Source: Anaerolineaceae bacterium (GTDB lineage Bacteria; Chloroflexota; Anaerolineae; Anaerolineales; Anaerolineaceae). Taken from it: 5,090 nucleotides of DNA. The DNA is taken from assembly GCA_003158355.1 (NCBI GenBank), contig PMIV01000204.1, forward strand, positions 1-5,090, read 5' to 3'. The position numbers and the translations under genes were made by a program. Below, one piece after another: positions 1 through 4,835 of this stretch (positions are counted from its first letter, which is position 1; each line of letters begins with the position of its first letter). The notes beneath the pieces are model-generated. The model made no database searches, had not been told where the DNA came from, and was given only the letters and a program-made list of their open reading frames with translations.

Positions 1-531
1 TTGGTGTTAATTCCGGTCCTGGTGGAGATTGGCTTACGCTGGGAGCATGGGGAGATAAGTGTGGCAACCGAGCATTTTGCCAGTAATTTCATCCTGGGGA
101 AAATTCAGGGAATTTATCGTTCATTACCCTTGCGTTTCTCAGGACCAAAGATAATTGTGGGCTGTGGTCCGGATGAACTGCATGAGATTGGTTCATTAAT
201 GTTTGCTACGCTCTTGCGTAATGCAGGCTATCGGGTTGAATATTTGGGGCCGGATATTCCCCTTGAAGATCTGGTACTCTATGCGGGGGAAGAAAACCCG
301 CGCATGATTATCATTTCGGCCACAATTCAAGATACTGCGTTGAAATTACAAAACTTTTCGAGCCAGTTGGATAAATTAAAGCAGCGCCCTATTTTTGGTT
401 TTGGCGGTCCTGCTTTCAATCACAACCCGGAGATTGTCGCCAACATCTCAGGCGTGTATTTGGGAAGAAGTTTCACAGAATCACTGTTGAGAGTGAAATC
501 ACTCGTCCCGGTCCATAATTCGTTAAGATAA
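1..531 (+). CDS. CarH/LitR-like B12-dependent photoreceptor regulator, C-terminal part (5' end off window)
   Basis: The reading frame is open to the left edge, so the TTG at position 1 is probably an internal codon, not the start. The visible 176 residues begin in a helical-bundle B12-cap domain with the W-x9-E-H signature of CarH photoreceptors (W14, E24, H25). A cobalamin-binding Rossmann domain follows: E-x-H-x2-G at residues 59-64 with H61 as the likely lower cobalt ligand, S-A-T at 106-108, and a GG at 135-136. The H25-to-H61 spacing is close to that of Thermus CarH. By that comparison about 115-120 residues, including a MerR-type helix-turn-helix, should lie upstream of the window. Known CarH proteins bind adenosylcobalamin, repress promoters as tetramers in the dark and release DNA in light. 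Here the residue after the key Trp is Glu, with His one position later, whereas Thermus CarH has His there. Without the DNA-binding domain in view, a stand-alone corrinoid protein remains possible. The gene ends TAA and overlaps the convergent oxygenase gene by 9 bp. Confidence 0.82.
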   Translation: MVLIPVLVEIGLRWEHGEISVATEHFASNFILGKIQGIYRSLPLRFSGPKIIVGCGPDELHEIGSLMFATLLRNAGYRVEYLGPDIPLEDLVLYAGEENPRMIIISATIQDTALKLQNFSSQLDKLKQRPIFGFGGPAFNHNPEIVANISGVYLGRSFTESLLRVKSLVPVHNSLR

Positions 532-1515
532 TCCTCTATTTTTTTTCGCGCTTTGCTGCAGCTTCTCACGGATCGTGCGATACTCGATGATCGGCCGATC
601 AGCGGGGATGAGAATTTCGCCAATGCGCAGCCCTGATTTTTTGGGTTCCTGGGTGATGACAACCCGCTTATCCTGATTCAATATGACGATGCTGAATAAA
701 TTGATGAGTTCAGCGACAAGATTTTTCAGTAAAGGAATCTTGACAAAGCGCTGATAATAACGCAGATACATGACGCAATTTTCTTCATCCACTGGAGTGA
801 AGAAAACGCTAATGCGCATATCCTCTGAAATTCGATTCATCCATAGATGGGGAAATTTAAATTTTAGAAAATAGGGTCGCTGCGGTTTGGGCAGATCAAT
901 GGCCCGGCGCGCAGTGGTTTTGCCATTATCCAGACGGTTGCTAACCCAAATTTCCAATGAGCTATCATCCACTAAGGTGATGGGGCCGTCAGCCACAGTT
1001 TTATTGCCGCGGCCAATGGTGGTGGCATGAATAAAAGGAAGGTGAAAGACATCGAGTTGATTTTCGATGATACGCGAATAATTCGCTGCCCAGGCTGCCT
1101 TAAAATCACTGGTTGTAAAGCTCGCATCCAAATCTTCGAACCAGGGCAATGGGGGATACTCTACCAGCGGTTCACCCCACCAGATGTAAATATAGCCGTG
1201 TTCCTCGCGAGTCATATAAGTCTTTACGTGCAGGGCGTTCGGGGTCTCGGCTACGCGGCCGTTGGCTGGTACATAGGTGCATTTACCGGAACGGTCATAT
1301 TCAAATCCGTGGAATGGGCATTGGATCCTATCTCCCATCAAACAACCGACGCTCAAGGCCACACCGCGGTGTGGACAGTGGTCCGCCTGGCAGGTCACCT
1401 TTCCGCTGGAATCACGCCAGAAGACCATTTGTTCACCCATGCGTAATACACCAACGATTTTTTGTGATCTAACTTCTTTGGATTGAAGAACCACGTACCA
1501 TTGGTTTTGGATCAT
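523..1515 (-). CDS. Rieske [2Fe-2S] non-haem iron oxygenase, PaO/vanillate-demethylase-like
   Basis: A complete 330-residue oxygenase component. The N-terminal Rieske domain (about residues 5-110) has C47-x-H49 and C66-x2-H69, separated by 16 residues, which bind the [2Fe-2S] cluster. The C-terminal catalytic domain has N152-x2-D155-x2-H158-x4-H163: the two His bind the mononuclear Fe(II), and D155 corresponds to the Asp that bridges to the Rieske His of the neighbouring subunit. D282, in a Q-D-x-x-V-V context, is the probable third, carboxylate ligand. Length and motif order match single-component oxygenase alpha subunits of the pheophorbide a oxygenase/vanillate O-demethylase type. Such enzymes use O2 and electrons from a separate reductase, and none is encoded in this window. 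The substrate cannot be told. The ATG at 1515-1513 is chosen because GGAGG lies at 1524-1520, four bases upstream, and because the protein then begins at the family's usual W-Y-V-V segment. The gene is monocistronic as far as visible and converges with the B12 regulator. Confidence 0.93.
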   Translation of the reverse strand: MIQNQWYVVLQSKEVRSQKIVGVLRMGEQMVFWRDSSGKVTCQADHCPHRGVALSVGCLMGDRIQCPFHGFEYDRSGKCTYVPANGRVAETPNALHVKTYMTREEHGYIYIWWGEPLVEYPPLPWFEDLDASFTTSDFKAAWAANYSRIIENQLDVFHLPFIHATTIGRGNKTVADGPITLVDDSSLEIWVSNRLDNGKTTARRAIDLPKPQRPYFLKFKFPHLWMNRISEDMRISVFFTPVDEENCVMYLRYYQRFVKIPLLKNLVAELINLFSIVILNQDKRVVITQEPKKSGLRIGEILIPADRPIIEYRTIREKLQQSAKKNRGLS

Positions 1516-1545
1516 GCTTCCTCCATCAGGAATCCCCTTTTAAAG

Positions 1546-1575
1546 CCGAAAGCCGCCAGGATTGACGGCTCTCGG
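1546..1575 (-). promoter_or_regulatory. Hairpin II in the oxygenase mRNA leader
   Basis: Minus-strand bases 1575-1564 pair with 1557-1546 in a 12-bp stem (including two G-U pairs) around a 6-nt loop, AAUCCU. Only three U residues follow, then AAAAGGGG, so termination would be weak at best. The 3' arm contains GCGGCU (1556-1551), which could instead pair with AGCCGC (1594-1589) in the 3' arm of hairpin I. The two folds would compete. The oxygenase Shine-Dalgarno lies about 20 nt downstream, where TTCCT (1532-1528) could also pair with AGGAA (1522-1518). Confidence 0.5.
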
Positions 1576-1583
1576 TGGTTGGG

Positions 1584-1628
1584 GCGCTGCGGCTCCCTAA
1601 TTTATCGTGAGGAGGGATGCCGCAGCGC
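1584..1628 (-). promoter_or_regulatory. Strong hairpin I in the oxygenase mRNA leader
   Basis: GCGCTGCGGC (1628-1619, minus strand) is perfectly complementary to GCCGCAGCGC (1593-1584). Inside it, TCCCT (1617-1613) pairs with AGGGA (1598-1594) with one bulged A at 1618, leaving a 14-nt loop. The result is a 15-bp GC-rich stem. No U-tract follows in either orientation, so it is not an ordinary intrinsic terminator. It overlaps the putative leader ORF and is better read as an mRNA regulatory or stabilising element. Confidence 0.6.
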
Positions 1629-1653
1629 TGTGTTTATAGCTCTTACACTTCAT
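1597..1653 (-). CDS. Possible 18-residue leader peptide upstream of the oxygenase
   Basis: The predicted oxygenase leader contains a short ORF starting ATG at 1653-1651 and ending TAG at 1599-1597. It encodes MKCKSYKHSAAASLLTIN. A near-perfect Shine-Dalgarno, AGGAGGT at 1667-1661, lies 7 nt before the ATG and is stronger than the site of the oxygenase itself. The ORF spans the 5' arm and nearly all of the loop of a strong hairpin (1628-1584), with its stop codon at the loop/3'-arm junction, so a translating ribosome would melt that hairpin. There is no run of one amino acid as in classical biosynthetic attenuators. It resembles no family I recognise. The strong SD and its placement argue for translation; the short length means chance is not excluded. 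Confidence 0.42.
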   Translation of the reverse strand: MKCKSYKHSAAASLLTIN

Positions 1654-1699
1654 GAGCACCACCTCCTCGTCGTTAGGATAGCAAGGTAAGTCTTAATTA

Positions 1700-1728
1700 A
1701 GTATGGCATGATACAAGGTCATTGTCAA
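1700..1728 (-). promoter_or_regulatory. Sigma-70-type promoter for the Rieske oxygenase
   Basis: On the minus strand a perfect -35 TTGACA (1728-1723) is followed, after 17 nt, by CATACT (1705-1700), which matches the -10 consensus at four of six positions. A TG at 1708-1707 forms an extended -10. Transcription should start near 1693, giving the oxygenase mRNA a leader of about 178 nt. The -35 lies inside a cluster of TGACA half-sites, so the promoter is probably regulated. Confidence 0.65.
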
Positions 1729-1749
1729 GGAGGTTATGACAGGTTGACA
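1723..1749. promoter_or_regulatory. Candidate operator: three TGACA half-sites around the oxygenase -35
   Basis: TGTCA at 1723-1727 and TGACA at 1737-1741 form an inverted repeat with a 9-bp spacer. A further TGACA at 1745-1749 gives a direct repeat of TGACAGG with an 8-bp period (1737-1743 and 1745-1751). The first half-site is the complement of part of the oxygenase -35 element. Operators of CarH/LitR regulators are known to overlap -35 elements and to contain ACA-bearing repeats, so the neighbouring B12 regulator is a reasonable candidate to bind here. That link is inference; one half-site is simply part of a consensus -35. Confidence 0.35.
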
Positions 1750-1753
1750 GGGT

Positions 1754-1770
1754 CTTCATTGATAATGAAG
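1754..1770. promoter_or_regulatory. Perfect dyad CTTCATT-GAT-AATGAAG, possible operator
   Basis: CTTCATT (1754-1760) and AATGAAG (1764-1770) are exact inverted repeats with a 3-bp centre. The element sits between the oxygenase promoter and the probable promoters of the hydroxylase operon. That location, with its size and symmetry, fits a binding site for a dimeric transcription factor. No regulator can be assigned; it is not followed by a T-tract and its stem is AT-rich, so it is a poor terminator. Confidence 0.35.
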
Positions 1771-1834
1771 GAGCAGAAATTTACTTCAATTGGGGGTTGA
1801 TGTGGTTGTCGATTCCCCGGAATATTTGTGTTGG

Positions 1835-1876
1835 TTGGCCCATAAGCTTTTACTATTCATAATTCTTCGATAAAAT
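1835..1876 (+). promoter_or_regulatory. Probable promoter region of the molybdenum hydroxylase operon
   Basis: Two overlapping sigma-70-like pairs are visible. TTGGCC (1835-1840) with CATAAT (1858-1863) has a 17-nt spacer and a -10 matching five of six positions. TTTACT (1849-1854) with TAAAAT (1871-1876) has a 16-nt spacer and also a five-of-six -10. Either would start transcription around 1870-1883, some 65-78 nt before the TTG start of the small subunit. The region is AT-rich, so chance matches are possible and I cannot choose between the two. Confidence 0.4.
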
Positions 1877-1935
1877 AAAATATGTTGTTGGCAAAGACTT
1901 CAAATAGGTGTAAAAATAACTTAGAAAAATCTTCG

Positions 1936-1942
1936 AAGGAGG
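1936..1942 (+). promoter_or_regulatory. Ribosome binding site deciding the TTG start of the small subunit
   Basis: AAGGAGG lies exactly 5 nt upstream of an in-frame TTG at 1948-1950. The upstream in-frame ATG at 1882 is preceded only by AT-rich sequence with no Shine-Dalgarno and lies at or next to the predicted transcription start. This site therefore places the start at 1948. Confidence 0.75.
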
Positions 1943-1947
1943 CTCCG

Positions 1948-2478
1948 TTGGTTGACAGTCCCCGAAATTCAGTAAATAAAAAAATCAATTTACGGATCAA
2001 TGGCGAATGGCACGAGTATGAGATCGGACGCGATCTCGAGCCCTGCACTACACTTTCGGCATTTCTGCGGGAAAGGCTTGGTTTCACAGGTCTCAAGGTG
2101 AGTTGTGATGAAGGAGCCTGCGGAGCGTGCACGATCATTCTGGACGGGAAAGCGATCCTTTCGTGCATGATGCTTGCTGTGGAAGCAGATGGCAAAGATG
2201 TTCTTACAATTGAAGGTCTGGCAAAGGACGACCCGGTGATTGAAGCGTTTGCAGAACAGAGCGAACCCGGGCACGGTACAGCTCTCCAATGCGGATATTG
2301 TACGCCGGGTTTTGTGATGTCAGTGCGTGCACTTCTCAATGAAAATCCGGATCCGACATTGGATGAGGTGAAAGAGGCGCTGTCTGGAAACCTGTGCCGC
2401 TGCGGCTGCTATGCTGGAATTGTAATGGCGGTGCGGCATGCGTCTGAGAAAATTGCGCAGAGAGCGAGGCAGGAATGA
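1948..2478 (+). CDS. Molybdenum hydroxylase small subunit, 2x[2Fe-2S] (xanthine dehydrogenase/CoxS family)
   Basis: With the TTG start the protein has 176 residues, close to the usual 155-175 for this family. It carries electrons from the molybdenum site to FAD. The N-terminal plant-ferredoxin-like domain binds the first cluster through C53, C58, C61 and C73 (C-x4-C-x2-C-x11-C). The C-terminal helical domain binds the second through C115-x2-C118 (Q-C-G-Y-C-T-P-G) and C150-x-C152 (G-N-L-C-R-C). Q114, next to C115, is the residue that typically contacts the molybdopterin cofactor. The last motif reads CRCGCY, with an extra Cys at 154 in place of the more common Thr-Gly. No signal peptide is seen, and a cytoplasmic enzyme is expected. 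Its TGA overlaps the ATG of the large subunit gene (ATGA), implying translational coupling. An ATG start at 1882 would add 22 residues unlike the family. Confidence 0.93.
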   Translation: MVDSPRNSVNKKINLRINGEWHEYEIGRDLEPCTTLSAFLRERLGFTGLKVSCDEGACGACTIILDGKAILSCMMLAVEADGKDVLTIEGLAKDDPVIEAFAEQSEPGHGTALQCGYCTPGFVMSVRALLNENPDPTLDEVKEALSGNLCRCGCYAGIVMAVRHASEKIAQRARQE

Positions 2479-4451
2479 CCATTCCTTACAAACCACGTAT
2501 GAAACGGCAATTTGTCGGCGGTTACCAACCTCGCATCGATGCGGATGAGAAAGCGCATGGGCGTGCTCCATACGCCGATGACATGATCTCAGACCGCAAC
2601 TATCCAGGGTTACTGCACGCGGTTGTGCTGCGCTGTCCTTACCCCAGGGCAAGAATTATCCGTATGGATGTCAGTAAAGCCAGGGCACTTCCGGGCGTCA
2701 AGGCGGTATTAACTTACGAAGATCCCGAAGTTTTGCGCATGAAACCGACCAACGCGGGTTGGACGGATGCTGTGGATACCGTCAGCTATGAAGGCATGAT
2801 GTGGCGCAAGTTCCGCGACCGCCGCGTGCTGGGTGATTATGCCACCTGGGCTGGCGACGAAGTGGGTGTCGCGATTGCGGCAATCAGCCAGCAGATCGCT
2901 GAACAGGCCTTAAAACTTGTCGATGTCGATTGGGAAGTGCTTCCGTTTGAGTTGGATCCACTCAAAGCCTTGAAACCCGGCGCTCCGGTGATCCACCCCG
3001 AGACGGCTTCAACAAATGTGCTGCCTCCCGACCCTGTCGGCGGCCCGGATGTCTTCTTGGTAAAAGGGGATATCGAAAAAGGGTTTGCCGAAGCGGATGT
3101 CGTTCTGGAAATGGACACCAAACACCACAACCCTACCCAGGGATCTCTGGATCCGTGGTGTTGCATGGCAACATGGGAAGGAGATCAATTAACCATCATC
3201 TCCAATTCATATGCAACAGACCAGACCCGCATGCACGTCAGCCAGATGCTGGAAATACCCATCCATAAAGTACGGGTTGTCAGCAAATACGTGGGAGGAC
3301 AATTTGGCCGCGGTGACACCGGCGACCAACCGTTCTTCATCTTTACTGCACTACTGGCGAAAATAGCTGGCCAGCCGGTAAAATTCAAACATTCCCGGCG
3401 CGATAGTTTTCACGATACCCGTCAGCCGGCACAGTACCATTGCAAAGTGGGCGCCAAAGCGGATGGAACGATCACAGCGCTGCATTTTAAGTCCATTGGG
3501 GATATCGGCGCACATGCTGACCACTCGGTATTTGCCCTAAAATTTGCGCCGGCAGAGATCTCAGAAGCGGCGTTGGCGCCAATTCCCAATATCAAGATGG
3601 AATCCTACGCTGTTTACACAGATCATATCCCTGGCTGCATGATGCGCGGAGTGGGCAATTCTCAATTCAACTTTATTTTCGGGCGGATGATCGATGGGCT
3701 GGCCGAAAAATTAGGGAAGGATCCCATTGCGCTTTCGATCCAGAATTTTGGGCACGAATGGGGAAGCTGCCCGGATGCCAGCCTGAAGGCTGTGCTTGAA
3801 ACCGGTGCACAGCGAATTGGCTGGACTGAAAAAAGACACCAACCGGGTACCGGACCTCTTTATGAGGGTTTCAAGCGGCGTGGAGTGGGCTTTTCTGTTC
3901 ATCCCGGCTGGCACGCAGAGTGGCAGGAAGAACGGCGCGGGCAGGTTCAGGTGAAGATCACGCTCAACCCGGATTGCACTGTGACGCTGGACGCACCTAC
4001 CGTTGAGACTGGCACCGGCTCGAATACCTGCAATGTGCTTGGCTGCGCTGAAGCCCTGGGTTTTCTGGGAATTCAGCCCAAAGATATAGCGTGGGTGGCT
4101 GCAATAGACACGGATAGAGGCATGCGCGACTGCGTTCAGACTGACAGCGCGGTTTCCTTTTTGCAATCAGAAGTGATGATAGTGGCGGCCCAGGAATTGA
4201 AGAAAAAACTTCTCGACACGGCAGCCTCATTCTTGCAATTGAAAACTGATGACCTTGAAATCGTAAAAGGTCGGATTGTTGGGGCAGGAAAAGAGATTAG
4301 TGTCAAAGAATTGCTGATGAAAGGTGACCTGGTTCCGATATCAGTAATGATCAGCAGGCACCCTGCCAGCCAGCGCACCGGAGTGCCCTATATCGCCAGT
4401 TTTGCCGAAGTGGAAGTGGATACCTCTACCGGTCGCACACAGGTGGTCTAG
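2475..4451 (+). CDS. Molybdenum hydroxylase large (Mo-molybdopterin) subunit, N-terminal 658 residues, ending at an in-frame TAG
   Basis: This is the catalytic subunit of a xanthine dehydrogenase/aldehyde oxidase-family enzyme, which hydroxylates a substrate with oxygen from water. Residues about 20-155 form the a/b-hammerhead domain (G-R-A-P-Y-A-D-D-M at 29-37). Residues about 170-410 are the first cofactor-binding domain, with the molybdopterin loop G-G-Q-F-G-R-G at 274-280. From about 435 the second cofactor-binding domain begins, with E-T-G-T-G-S-N-T at 511-518. The frame stops at TAG 4449-4451, straight after the strand E-V-E-V-D-T-S-T-G-R. Homology continues in the same frame without loss of a residue, so the full protein would be 783 positions, a normal family length. 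Without the rest it lacks the catalytic Glu segment. The usual substrate-pocket Glu-Pro motif near residue 225 reads L-D-P-W here. The ATG is supported by GAGG at 2466-2469 and by overlap with the small subunit stop. The substrate cannot be assigned. Confidence 0.9.
   Translation: MTIPYKPRMKRQFVGGYQPRIDADEKAHGRAPYADDMISDRNYPGLLHAVVLRCPYPRARIIRMDVSKARALPGVKAVLTYEDPEVLRMKPTNAGWTDAVDTVSYEGMMWRKFRDRRVLGDYATWAGDEVGVAIAAISQQIAEQALKLVDVDWEVLPFELDPLKALKPGAPVIHPETASTNVLPPDPVGGPDVFLVKGDIEKGFAEADVVLEMDTKHHNPTQGSLDPWCCMATWEGDQLTIISNSYATDQTRMHVSQMLEIPIHKVRVVSKYVGGQFGRGDTGDQPFFIFTALLAKIAGQPVKFKHSRRDSFHDTRQPAQYHCKVGAKADGTITALHFKSIGDIGAHADHSVFALKFAPAEISEAALAPIPNIKMESYAVYTDHIPGCMMRGVGNSQFNFIFGRMIDGLAEKLGKDPIALSIQNFGHEWGSCPDASLKAVLETGAQRIGWTEKRHQPGTGPLYEGFKRRGVGFSVHPGWHAEWQEERRGQVQVKITLNPDCTVTLDAPTVETGTGSNTCNVLGCAEALGFLGIQPKDIAWVAAIDTDRGMRDCVQTDSAVSFLQSEVMIVAAQELKKKLLDTAASFLQLKTDDLEIVKGRIVGAGKEISVKELLMKGDLVPISVMISRHPASQRTGVPYIASFAEVEVDTSTGRTQVV
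4449..4451 (+). other. In-frame TAG interrupting the large subunit gene
   Basis: The codons read CAG GTG GTC TAG TTG GTC ATT, and family-like sequence continues in the same frame on both sides. No other confident gene here ends in TAG (two end TAA, two end TGA). The position falls in a variable, usually polar site of a beta strand before the D-x-G segment, so a single change from AAG, CAG or GAG would restore a plausible residue. Interpretations are a nonsense mutation, a sequence error, readthrough or recoding, or a stop-restart junction. Confidence 0.9.
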
Positions 4452-4826
4452 TTGGTCATTATCAACGACTGCGGAACAGTGATGTATGCTTCGGGGGCAG
4501 AGTCTCAGCAAATCGGCGGCCAGGTAATGGCTATTGGCGAGGCCCTGACCGAGGAGATCATTTATGACCCGGTGCATGGGGTGCCGCTGAACTTTAATTT
4601 TATCGATTACAAGATGCCAACCATTTTGGATATGCCCGAAATTGAGCCGGTGCTTTTAGAAGTCTGGCGCGGTGCGGGCGAATATGGGGCATGCGGTATC
4701 GGCGAAGGCACACTCACTTGTACTCCGAGGGCAATTGCCAATGCCGTTTATAATGCCATTGGTGCCAGGATCGATGAGATTCCCATCACTCCCGATAAAG
4801 TTCTCCGTGCTTTGGGACGGATTTGA
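4452..4826 (+). CDS. Molybdenum hydroxylase large subunit, C-terminal segment after the in-frame TAG
   Basis: These 124 codons continue the large subunit directly after the TAG in the same frame. They begin at the conserved strand leading to N-D-C-G (residues 5-8) and include the I-G-G-Q-V-M-A-I-G-E-A-L segment (21-32) that runs along the cofactor site. Near the end is G-I-G-E-G (82-86), with E85 the likely catalytic base, followed by the family's T-P-R-A-I-A-N-A-V helix and a closing P-D-K-V-L-R-A-L. If translated separately it could start at the TTG immediately after the stop, since AGGTGG (4441-4446) lies 5 nt upstream, or at GTG 4479 or ATG 4482. The segment is not an independent domain: the break falls inside the second cofactor-binding domain. 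No decay such as frameshifts or further stops is seen. It ends TGA, 9 nt before the FAD subunit gene. Confidence 0.78.
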   Translation: MVIINDCGTVMYASGAESQQIGGQVMAIGEALTEEIIYDPVHGVPLNFNFIDYKMPTILDMPEIEPVLLEVWRGAGEYGACGIGEGTLTCTPRAIANAVYNAIGARIDEIPITPDKVLRALGRI

Positions 4827-4835
4827 GGTAAACCT

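Noticed and set aside
1027..1446. A 139-codon plus-strand open frame opposite the Rieske gene.
   Set aside because: It mirrors the oxygenase coding sequence, including the Rieske motifs on the other strand, and has no family resemblance of its own.
1546..1628. The two hairpins as intrinsic terminators.
   Set aside because: Neither is followed by a convincing U-tract on either strand: hairpin II has only three U residues, hairpin I none.
1483..1689. A 68-codon plus-strand open frame across the intergenic hairpins.
   Set aside because: It has no ribosome binding site or recognisable domain and runs antisense to the oxygenase start and its structured leader.
1744..1766. Plus-strand TTGACA (1744-1749) with GATAAT (1761-1766) as a promoter for the hydroxylase operon.
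   Set aside because: The spacer is only 11 nt, far too short for sigma-70; the pairs at 1835-1876 fit better.
1812..1823. Short palindrome ATTCC-CC-GGAAT upstream of the hydroxylase operon.
   Set aside because: Five-base arms are expected by chance in a region of this size, and nothing else supports a function.
1857..2339. A 160-codon open frame on the minus strand opposite the small subunit gene.
   Set aside because: It is antisense to clearly conserved Fe-S coding sequence, has no recognisable domain, and is explained by the codon pattern of the true gene.
4449..4451. Pyrrolysine insertion as the main explanation of the in-frame TAG.
   Set aside because: No pyl genes or methylamine methyltransferases are in the window, and the site is a variable surface-type position with no known need for pyrrolysine; kept only as a minor option.
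2475..4826. Identification of the hydroxylase as xanthine dehydrogenase, CO dehydrogenase or 4-hydroxybenzoyl-CoA reductase specifically.
   Set aside because: The motifs fix only the superfamily; the substrate-pocket motif is atypical and the FAD subunit is cut off, so no substrate or gene symbol is assigned.
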